23,695 nucleotides of DNA from Chrysochromulina tobinii (lineage: Eukaryota > Haptophyta > Prymnesiales > Chrysochromulinaceae), in contig JWZX01003042.1 of the NCBI GenBank assembly GCA_001275005.1, forward strand, positions 1 through 23,695, written 5' to 3'. The stretch's first letter is position 1; every line of letters begins with the position of its first letter. Shown here in pieces: positions 8,826 to 15,598 of this stretch. A model generated the notes under the pieces. The model was not told the origin of the DNA. It worked only from the letters and a program-made list of their open reading frames with translations, and did no database searches. Made by a program: the position numbers and the translations under genes.

Positions 8826-9608
8826 ATGACGCAGAGCACCCTCCTTCCTCACATCGTCGACGCCATTTTTGCCGCAGTTTCAGCCATCGTCGGCATCGGC
8901 ATGCTGCACTGGCTAGAGGCTTTGCTACACGTCAAGCTTTTCGACTCGAAAATGCTTTCGTCCATTGTGATTTTTTGTTCCAACCCGGTCCCGCCGTCAC
9001 CGAAATCGTTCGTCATCTGCACCGCTTGCTCCTTCGTCGCAGGCATTGTGTTGCATTTCACCTTGCAGGGTGCAACGCAGACTGGCAACGTTGTTGCGGT
9101 TGGCTTCACCATTCTCCTGTCCAAGCTCTCGTCCCACAACTTTTCGCCCGCGGTCGGAATGGCTGTCTTCGTCGCCACGAATCAGTGGAAAAGCTCGTTG
9201 GATCCCGTGAGTTATCTCGTCACGCCGTGGCTTGCAGGACATTGCTTGCTGTATCTTTGGGCACTCATCATCGCTGTGCCGCGGAAATCTATTCGCGTTC
9301 GGCTGGCGATGCGCGAGTGGCGTGTCCGGATGGAGGATCCCCAAGCCCAGAAAGTATCGGAGACCGTGACACGGGCGCGACTCAAGGAGCTGTTCACGCG
9401 TTGCGACACGTCAGGCGATGGACGCATCGATGCCACCGAGTTCAAGGTCGCATATCGGCTCTTTTCTAGCGACGACCTGCCGCTCAACGACTGTGCGGAG
9501 ATCATCCGCGGCTTTGATGCTAATGGGAGCGGAACCATTGAGTTCGAAGAGTTTTGCGAGGCGCTCGCGCCGTTTCGCGCGAGCGAGAAGAGGGCAAAGA
9601 CAAGTTGA
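8826..9608 (+). CDS. HPP-like integral membrane protein with C-terminal EF-hand pair
   Basis: About 260 residues from the ATG at 8826; the frame is open upstream but only from non-ATG codons. The first 170 residues have four or five hydrophobic helices and resemble the HPP membrane family: MLSSIVIFCSNPVPPSPKSF, then a glycine-rich helix, and SHNFSPAVGMAVFVA in place of the name-giving HPPAGA motif. The C-terminus has two complete 12-residue EF loops, DTSGDGRIDATE (residue 194) and DANGSGTIEFEE (residue 231), each with acidic positions 1 and 12, so Ca2+ binding is likely. Bacterial HPP proteins are small membrane proteins, and plant homologues act in nitrite transport at the plastid; a Ca2+-gated transporter is only an inference. 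No intron is needed. It faces another EF-hand membrane gene across a short promoter. Confidence 0.7.
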   Translation: MTQSTLLPHIVDAIFAAVSAIVGIGMLHWLEALLHVKLFDSKMLSSIVIFCSNPVPPSPKSFVICTACSFVAGIVLHFTLQGATQTGNVVAVGFTILLSKLSSHNFSPAVGMAVFVATNQWKSSLDPVSYLVTPWLAGHCLLYLWALIIAVPRKSIRVRLAMREWRVRMEDPQAQKVSETVTRARLKELFTRCDTSGDGRIDATEFKVAYRLFSSDDLPLNDCAEIIRGFDANGSGTIEFEEFCEALAPFRASEKRAKTS

Positions 9609-9927
9609 GGACGCTGGTCGATGCGGCGCCTCCAGCTTGGAATGTGGTTCAAGTCCCCGGATGCATTCCATAAATACGCTCGACATCCTCGTGGATGTGC
9701 GCCCGGTCCCGATGCTTGGCATGTGCCATGAGTAGGCTGATGCATGAGGGCCGCGCGTTGCACGGGAGCCGGGGCACGCAACGAACCTCAACCGAGCCAC
9801 GGCCAAAACGTGAATTACGATGAGAGAGGCCGCTGGCCCCAACGCGAGAAAAAAGTTACCGCGGTCGTTATACATCTCCCTCCCCCTCGTCCTTATACCA
9901 AACAAGGCGTATCCCCTCCCCAACCTG
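9609..9927. other. Intergenic region between convergent genes
   Basis: 319 bp between the stop of the HPP/EF-hand gene and the stop of the LARP7-like gene. It contains a pyrimidine-rich stretch (about 9880-9960). No gene or repeat is seen. Confidence 0.55.
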
Positions 9928-11148
9928 TCACTCGTCACGCCCTCGCTTCGAGCCGCCATCGCCGCCCGGCTCGCTGTCGTCGTCGCCATCACGACCGCGC
10001 TTCGCCCCGCGGCCCTCCCCTTCCTGCTGCTCCTCTGACTGCTCCTCTGACTGAACCTCGCCGCCGTTTGCATCCGCCTCCGCCTCCTCCTTCGGCGCCT
10101 TTGTGCCCGGCCCGTGCTTGCGCTCCCACCACTTGTCGCGCTTCACCTTGCGTGCTTTGGCCGTCGAGTGGCGGAGCGCGATGATCATTTCGGTGTACGC
10201 GCTGAGCGCCTCGCCCCGCAGCAGCTCGTACCGGACCGCATGCCCGTGAAAGCAATGACCCTCGGCAGAGAGGATGCGCACTGCCTCGGCGGCTCCGACG
10301 GGCGTCGCCATACGCACAAACCCGACAGTCACATCTCCCGAGTTTGAGATTCCATAATCGACGAACTCGACGGGCGCCACGCGACCGAAGGTCTCATTCA
10401 TACTGCGCCGGATGGCCTTCACAGCGGTGCCTCCCTTAGGAAGACCTGTCACCTTGACCACACGCCGCTGTGCGGACTCCACCGCTGCGGCCGCCGCGAC
10501 CGCGGCCTCGGCCTCGGCGGCGGCGGCGAGCGAGCTGGCTTGGGCCTCCGCCTCGCGCCGCCCTTGCTCGAGCGCGCGCTTGTACTCTTCCTTCATGGCG
10601 AGCCAAGCGAGCTTATGCATCACGCGCAGCGGAGTGCCTACGCCTGCGAGGGCCGAGCACGTCGGCTCGTCGACCGCGTTCGCCGCACTTGCAGCGACCG
10701 CCGCGTCGGGCAACGCAAACTCGACAAAGGCAAAACCCTTGAGGTCACCGCTCGGCAGGCGCGGCAGCGAAACGTATGTCACCTCGCCGAAGCTGCTCAG
10801 CGCGCTCTGCACCATGTCACGCGAGGTGCCCGCCTGCAGCGGCTCCACGTACACGGTGCGTTCATCACTGTCATCCAGCGCAGACAGCTCTCGCGTGCGC
10901 CACACGCTCTCGCCGTCGTCAGAGACCTCGATCCCAGGCACGAGTCGCAGCGCTGCGCGCACGGCCTCCAAATCGTCGCCGACAAGCGCCTTGACGCGAT
11001 TGAATGAACCGAGCTCTCGCACACACACCTCCCCGGTGCCACGTGGGCCGGTCAGCCGGAGGAGAAAGCGATCTTTGCGCAGGTTGGCATCGCTGAAGTA
11101 GAATCTGAGTTGGTCGCACAGGGCGCTCATCTTGGAGTCAGCCGCCAT
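9928..11148 (-). CDS. LARP7: LARP7-like La-related protein (La motif, RRM1, xRRM)
   Basis: Single-exon frame of 406 residues from the ATG at 11148. The La motif is at about 7-92 (QLRFYFSDANLRKDRFLLRL, then LGSFNRVKALV). RRM1 follows at about 96-165 with RNP2 TVYVEPL and RNP1 KGFAFVEF. After an alanine/glutamate-rich linker comes a C-terminal RRM (about 228-330) with no RNP1 aromatics but FVDY in strand 2, which fits the Y/F-x-D RNP3 signature of the xRRM. The next helix leads into a basic KARKVKRDKWWERKHGPG segment. The tail is acidic/basic low complexity with KRGRD repeats, a likely nuclear signal. Family members bind the UUU-3' end of RNA polymerase III transcripts: 7SK in animals, telomerase RNA in ciliates (p65). 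Genuine La (SSB) is the main alternative, but La lacks the RNP3-type second RRM context. It is head-to-head with the ShKT gene. Confidence 0.82.
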   Translation of the reverse strand: MAADSKMSALCDQLRFYFSDANLRKDRFLLRLTGPRGTGEVCVRELGSFNRVKALVGDDLEAVRAALRLVPGIEVSDDGESVWRTRELSALDDSDERTVYVEPLQAGTSRDMVQSALSSFGEVTYVSLPRLPSGDLKGFAFVEFALPDAAVAASAANAVDEPTCSALAGVGTPLRVMHKLAWLAMKEEYKRALEQGRREAEAQASSLAAAAEAEAAVAAAAAVESAQRRVVKVTGLPKGGTAVKAIRRSMNETFGRVAPVEFVDYGISNSGDVTVGFVRMATPVGAAEAVRILSAEGHCFHGHAVRYELLRGEALSAYTEMIIALRHSTAKARKVKRDKWWERKHGPGTKAPKEEAEADANGGEVQSEEQSEEQQEGEGRGAKRGRDGDDDSEPGGDGGSKRGRDE

Positions 11149-11471
11149 AAACTCGGTCTTAGTTGCTCGCTCGCTCGCTCGGATGAGGGGGCAACAAAAG
11201 CGACGTCGATGTGTGTTTCAGGAGTCAAGTTCAGTCGCGAAGTCCGCACGATTTAGGGCCACGCGGGGTTCACGGCTGTGAATGGGTAGGCAATAATTTG
11301 ACGAATGGGGGACGTTGCAACGAATCTATGAAACATGACAAAACCGGAAATTTTTGGCTCGAAGTTCCCGCGGGCCCGCCGCGGCAAGACACGTCACGAC
11401 TCCTCTTCGCCCGCCGCCCCTCGACGAGGGCCCCCTAGTGTGTGCGTCCCGCTGCTTGCGGTCCGAGGTTT
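11149..11471. promoter_or_regulatory. Head-to-head promoter region, LARP7-like / ShKT gene
   Basis: 323 bp between divergent ATGs (11148 and 11472). It includes a (gctc)n-like stretch near 11166-11180 and an AT-richer segment (about 11285-11360). No TATA box is clear. Confidence 0.4.
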
Positions 11472-11918
11472 ATGCACCGACTCGCCAGCTGGGCCTGCCT
11501 GCTGGTTGCGTACGCGGCGACCGCCGAGGACACGGTCAAGGTGGAGGCCAACGCGGACGGCAGCACGGAGCTCACGAATCCTTACGAGGCCTCGGGAGAC
11601 ACAACGGAGGAATGCTACGCATGGGCGGCTGACAAGCAGTGCGCAGTCAATCCAGGGCATATGCATTCGTCGTGCAAGTATTCGTGCTGGGAGTGGAACC
11701 AGTGGCGAGCCAAACAATACCCGGACTACAAGAACATCGACCGCAGAATGGACTGCCACCAGTGGGCACAAAATGGCGAGTGTTCCAATAATCCAGTCTA
11801 CATGAAGGAGAATTGCCCAGAGTCGTGCAAACTGAAGGGCTACGACCCGCCGCCGCCGCCGCCCGAGGAGAAGAAGAAGAAGAAGAAGAAGAAGAAGCAG
11901 CAGAAGACAGAAGAGTAG
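11472..11918 (+). CDS. Small secreted protein with two ShKT-like repeats and a lysine-rich tail
   Basis: 148 residues. The ATG at 11472 starts a good signal peptide (MHRLASWACLLVAYAATAED, cleavage likely near residue 18). Two cysteine-rich repeats follow: ECYAWAADKQCAVNPGHMHSSCKYSC and a second with DCHQWAQNGECSNNP...CPESC. Both match the ShKT pattern C-x3-4-W-x3-C-x2-NP-x3-M-x3-C-x3-C, each lacking the outer pair of cysteines. A proline run is followed by nine lysines and an acidic end. In algae such repeats often sit beside prolyl 4-hydroxylase domains; none is present here, so this may be a stand-alone matrix or lumenal protein. Function is unknown. The lysine run comes from an (aag)n microsatellite and may vary in length. 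Confidence 0.75.
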   Translation: MHRLASWACLLVAYAATAEDTVKVEANADGSTELTNPYEASGDTTEECYAWAADKQCAVNPGHMHSSCKYSCWEWNQWRAKQYPDYKNIDRRMDCHQWAQNGECSNNPVYMKENCPESCKLKGYDPPPPPPEEKKKKKKKKKQQKTEE

Positions 11919-12309
11919 AAATTTGCAGAGTTCACTCGGCGTCGACGCATGGCGTTGATGGAGCGGCTCTTGCTTGCGTGGACGCTGCGCCGGTGGCCCA
12001 TACGGCCGGGCTAGCGTCTCGGTCGCAGTGTGCTTCTTCTCATGTTCGACGACCGCACAGACTGACTGAAATCTGAATCTCTCGTCTCTTCATCCGGGCG
12101 CCCGCCCCCATGCGGCCCGCCCCGGCCCCCGCGCCCGCGCGCGGATTTAAAAAACGCCGCGCCCTCCGAGACGAGACCGAACCATTATATAAATACACGC
12201 GCCTCACAACTACAAGCCGCGACGCCACAGGTCGCCACGAGACGCCCGGTCGTGGTTGCAAGGTCGTGGTAGGACCCCGGACATCGCCTCTCGCCGGGTA
12301 TTGATGCTA
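11919..12309. other. Intergenic region with TATA-like sequence
   Basis: 391 bp between the ShKT stop and the end of the GT77-like gene (convergent). TATATAAA lies at 12186-12193 on the plus strand, with no protein gene downstream on that strand. The 100 bp after it contain several short complementary words. This may be an unannotated RNA gene or chance; I recognise no RNA family. Confidence 0.3.
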
Positions 12310-13727
12310 TCAAACACTCGCCTCAGTAACGCTACCACCCGCATGCTCCCACGAGGTGAACATGCCCGCCGCGCACTTGCCGCCTGGCTGCGAATAGTTG
12401 AGGTGGACAGCGAGCCTCTGCGAGCCCGTGACAGCGAACTTTGTGCCATTAGGCCACGTGCCACGCCCATGCCGTTGCATTGGGCGAAAGGTCGGGAAGC
12501 TCGCGAACGCGGACGGGTCATGGCCAAAGGTGCGGAGCAGCGCCGCCCGTGACGCTCTGAGTCGTGCAATCAATTGGACGAGTGCCTCTCGGTAGAAGAT
12601 CGTCTCCGATGGGAGCGACTTTTCCCAGGTATGGAGCAGAGGGCTCACTCTCAAGCGTGCAGCCGAGTGCGGCGGAGGCGTGCGCACCTCGCCCTCGATC
12701 TCCTCGAGCCTCGACGGCCTCCAGCTGACCGGCAAGCTGGGCAAGCTCCAAAACCCGAGCATGCGAGCGCATGCAATGCGATCGGCGGGCGGTACTGGCG
12801 AGACGCTCGTCCAAAGATGGACGGCGATGACGCCGCCCAGGGCGATGGCGGCACGCGGCAGCTGCTGGGGCAGCTTCGAGTGCCACTTGTAAGGATGTGG
12901 CAAGAGCTCATACGAGATGCGGGCCCAGCGCAGCGGGCGCGACCTCACGGCGTCAAACTCTTGGGTGCTGCCCACGGGGCTGTTGAGCTGTTGCCGGTCG
13001 TGAGCCTCTTCGTCTTGAAAGTCGTCAGCTCGAAGCGCGCGTCGTATGCGCTCGCGGCTCGGCGCATCCCTCACCGCATGCTTGCACTCTTCGCGGAGGA
13101 CGTCAAGCTTGCCGCGCACAGCAAAGTCGAATAGCGCTTGATCCCAGCAGTGAATGTAGTGCGCCGACGACGGCCAGCGGGCGAGACGCTGGAAGAGGGA
13201 GCGCGCCGCGAGCGTTGGCTGAGCGAGAAAGAAGCCCAGATTCAGATCATCCTTGCCAAAGCCCTGCTCGGAGCACTGCAAATCGAGTGTTGGGTCCTCT
13301 ACGAGCTGGGGATCATTGACCCAGAAGACGTCCATCTCGCTGAAGATGACCTTGAGCCCTACGGCGAGCAGTCGGTGCGTCACTTCAGCCTTGATGTACA
13401 AGCTCCGTGTGGAGAGCGGAGCGGCCTTTGAATCGTACAGGCGAATGACACTCACGTTGCGTCGCACAAACGCCGCATGCGTCTGCGCATCCATCGCTCC
13501 GACAACTGGTGTGGAAGGCGCCGATTCGACTCCGTGAAAGCCAATTGTCCAAAGCCGCTAGCGTAGGCGTAATTGCTGTACGTGAAGGTGACAGCTGGCG
13601 GAAAATTCGCTGGGGCTAATGGCAGAGAGCGACACTGCTGCGCTCGCGCGACGGCGGCCACGGCGGTGACAAAGGCCGAGAGCAGTGTATCGTTGTGGAC
13701 ATTGCCTAGGTCGTGATCGTAGAGCAT
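12310..13727 (-). pseudogene. GT77-like nucleotide-sugar glycosyltransferase with two one-base insertions
   Basis: Read from the ATG at 13727, the first frame gives VTFTYSNYAYAS, a typical strand at the start of the GT77/DUF271 fold. Then comes ALDNWLSR, readable only after skipping one base near 13555-13556. VESAPSTPVVGAMDAQTHAAFVRRN follows only after skipping another base near 13531. The remaining 394 codons are open: KAEVTHRLLAVGLKVIFSEMDVFWVNDP carries the metal-binding DxD-type motif, followed by NLGFFLAQPT and HCWDQALFDF, all family landmarks. With both bases removed the protein would be 471 residues. No signal peptide or anchor is visible, unusual for a Golgi enzyme. Two insertions 25 bp apart with the rest intact fit either a recently lost gene or local sequence error. 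Acceptor sugar and linkage cannot be inferred. Confidence 0.65.
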
Positions 13728-14455
13728 CGTCAGCTATGCCCCGCTCTGGAGCGCCTCTAGAGCGCCTCCGCTCGCTCAAGCGGCAAGGCGCTAGCGGCCT
13801 AAGCGGCCGTCAACGTGCAACAAGAAGAAACACAGAGAGCGTGAAAGGTCGCAATTTGTTAATTGTGGTTACTCTCATTGCATGCGTCAACATACATGCC
13901 ACCACATGATCCAGATGACCCAACTTGCATGTGTGATGTTAGTGTGACGCTATATTTAAAACAAAACCTCCCTCCATACCCACCACCCACACACAAGACC
14001 TTATCATCTACGTCACCACCCTCCCCCACAGGGGGAGAGTGGGACCACCCCCCTCTACGGGGGCGGCCGCGACGTCCAACACCACTCTCTTGGGGAGATA
14101 CGTCGAACCCTCGGGTGCGTGCGTGTATAGGTATGGTCCGGTCACCAAAAGCAAACTTTCCTAGTGTGACGCTATACTCTTTTGGACGGCGATTGGAGTT
14201 TCGCAGTTTGGACGTACCATTCTTGGTACCATTCCGGACCGTACGAGCTACGACGGTACAGCGTACACCGTTAGCGTTACGAAACTGTTCGTGATCGTGA
14301 GGTGGGCAAACTGAAACTCTCTCGCGTCTCGCCGCGTCGTGCTTTCCATTGATTCCAACTATGCTGTCCAAAATTAAGACGTTCATGCAAACCTCGAGAT
14401 GCATTTCGCGCGCACTCACCTCAACCGTGCAGATATCGTCACTGGGGTTCTCTCA
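13728..14455. other. 728-bp gene-free region between two minus-strand genes
   Basis: It contains the upstream flank of the GT77-like gene and the 3' flank of CCDC113. Visible structure: a 15-bp direct repeat (13940-13954 and 14162-14176), a C7/G7-like hairpin (ctcccccacagggggag at about 14022-14038), and a cluster of GTAC words (about 14213-14275). A strong donor-like gaggtgagtgcg lies on the minus strand about 45 bp past the CCDC113 stop, so a 3'-UTR intron is possible. No protein or RNA gene is recognised. Confidence 0.5.
13940..14176. repeat. 15-bp direct repeat (tagtgtgacgctata), spacing 222 bp
   Basis: Identical words at 13940-13954 and 14162-14176 in the same orientation. The first is followed by tttaaaac, the second by ctctttt. 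They could be the ends of a small decayed element or paired regulatory sites. No coding sequence lies between them. Confidence 0.6.
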
Positions 14456-15460
14456 TCAGCGCAGCCCGGCCTTGCGCGCGAGAGACTGCAACCGCCGGTT
14501 CTCCATCTCTGCGATGCCGACCTTGCGCTTCCACGCGTTGAGTTGGCTCTCGAGAACGAAAGCCTCGGCCTTCTGCTGCACGTACTCGAGCACTTGCGGC
14601 ATATTCGACTCGGTGTTCTCCTCGCGTCGGAGCTTGCGGTCTAGCCGCGCCGCCTGCTCCTTCTCCTGCTCGACGCGCGTGATCTCCTCGGAGATCTTGG
14701 CGAGCGACTCCTTGCGCGCCGTCGTCTCGCGCTTGAGCAGCTCCGACTCCGTTGTCAAGTTGTTCAGCTTGTGCTTGAGCGTGTTGAGCACCTGCACCGT
14801 GTTACCCGTCGTCAGCTTGAGGCGCAGCAGCTCGTTGTTGCGCTCCTCGATCTTCTCTAGGTACTGCTGGTTCTCGATTTTGAGCTGGTCGAAGTCGATC
14901 ACGTGCAGCACCTCGCCCATGTCCTCCTTTTGCTGTAGCTGACCCTCCACCTTTTGGTACTGAGACTTGAGGGTCGCGTTCTTGAGCCGCAGCTTCTCGG
15001 CGATCGCCGCCTTCGCGTTGAGTTTCTCCTCCATGTAACGCACCGCCTTCTCGGCGATCGTCTTCCCTGTCCGGAAGTTCTCGGCCCCAGTCACGATGTC
15101 GCGCTTGAACTCGTACGCGTCCTTCTTGATCTCAGCAATCCGAACGTCACACTCCTCCATGCGTGCGCGAAGCGTGTCCAGCAGCTGCTCGGAGTTGCGC
15201 TTCGTCAATGCGATCTCCTCGCGCAGCTCATCCATCTCCTGCACCGCGATGTCGTACTTCTGCTCTGGCGTGAGCAGCGTCATCTGCGACCTCTTCGCCG
15301 CTCCCTTGCGCTTACCCTTCTCATCGTCATCGGCAAGCAGCGCGGGCGCCGTCCTCTGCAGGTGGCTCTCGAAGAGCTCGTTTTCGCGCACGAGCGTCTC
15401 ATTGAAGCGCAGGAGCTCCTCGAGCTCCTGCTCTTGCGTGTCGTCGAGACCCTCCGCCAT
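14456..15460 (-). CDS. CCDC113: CCDC113/FAP263-like coiled-coil ciliary protein
   Basis: Single-exon frame of 334 residues from the ATG at 15460, in the strong context gccATGgc; the frame is open upstream but without homology. The protein is almost entirely coiled coil. The core (about 150-330) matches the CCDC113/CCDC96 family: EKLRLKNATLKSQ, then MGEVLHVIDFDQLKIENQQYLEKIEERNNELLRLKL, TGNTVQVLNTLKHKL, and near the end a VGIAEMENRR segment equivalent to the animal VEIAEM. CCDC113 (FAP263 in Chlamydomonas) works with CCDC96 (FAP184) at the base of axonemal structures near radial spoke 3 and the N-DRC, affecting beating. This implies a motile flagellum in the host. It shares a 138-bp promoter with the anoctamin gene. 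The sister protein CCDC96 is much longer, so CCDC113 is preferred. Confidence 0.85.
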   Translation of the reverse strand: MAEGLDDTQEQELEELLRFNETLVRENELFESHLQRTAPALLADDDEKGKRKGAAKRSQMTLLTPEQKYDIAVQEMDELREEIALTKRNSEQLLDTLRARMEECDVRIAEIKKDAYEFKRDIVTGAENFRTGKTIAEKAVRYMEEKLNAKAAIAEKLRLKNATLKSQYQKVEGQLQQKEDMGEVLHVIDFDQLKIENQQYLEKIEERNNELLRLKLTTGNTVQVLNTLKHKLNNLTTESELLKRETTARKESLAKISEEITRVEQEKEQAARLDRKLRREENTESNMPQVLEYVQQKAEAFVLESQLNAWKRKVGIAEMENRRLQSLARKAGLR

Positions 15461-15598
15461 GGCCGCTTTGTGGTACACAACAGCCGGCGGTTTCCCCACA
15501 GCGAACTTTTTCAGCTTCGAGTTCTTTGAGGTGAGGCCAAAAAAAAGCCTCTCGCGGGTTGAGGTAGGCTGCCGTCCCCTGTAGCGCCGCGGCTCACC
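15461..15598. promoter_or_regulatory. 138-bp bidirectional promoter, CCDC113 / anoctamin
   Basis: Only 138 bp separate the two divergent ATGs, the shortest head-to-head spacing in the window. The two genes must share 5' regulatory sequence or overlap in their leaders. No RFX X-box palindrome or TATA box could be identified by eye. Confidence 0.55.

Noticed and set aside
8826-9608. Prokaryotic transfer origin for the HPP-like gene
   Set aside because: The EF-hand pair, GC content and codon style match the neighbouring nuclear genes; nothing marks recent transfer.
12230-12290. tRNA-like segment (ggttgcaaggtcgtgg) in the spacer before the GT77-like gene
   Set aside because: It cannot be folded into a cloverleaf with proper A and B boxes.
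14022-14038. Rho-independent terminator at the C/G hairpin
   Set aside because: The genome is eukaryotic and no U-tract follows; the hairpin is noted only as local structure.
15461-15598. RFX X-box as evidence for cilium co-regulation
   Set aside because: No convincing GTTGCC/GGCAAC-type palindrome could be found by eye in this or the TMEM107 promoter.
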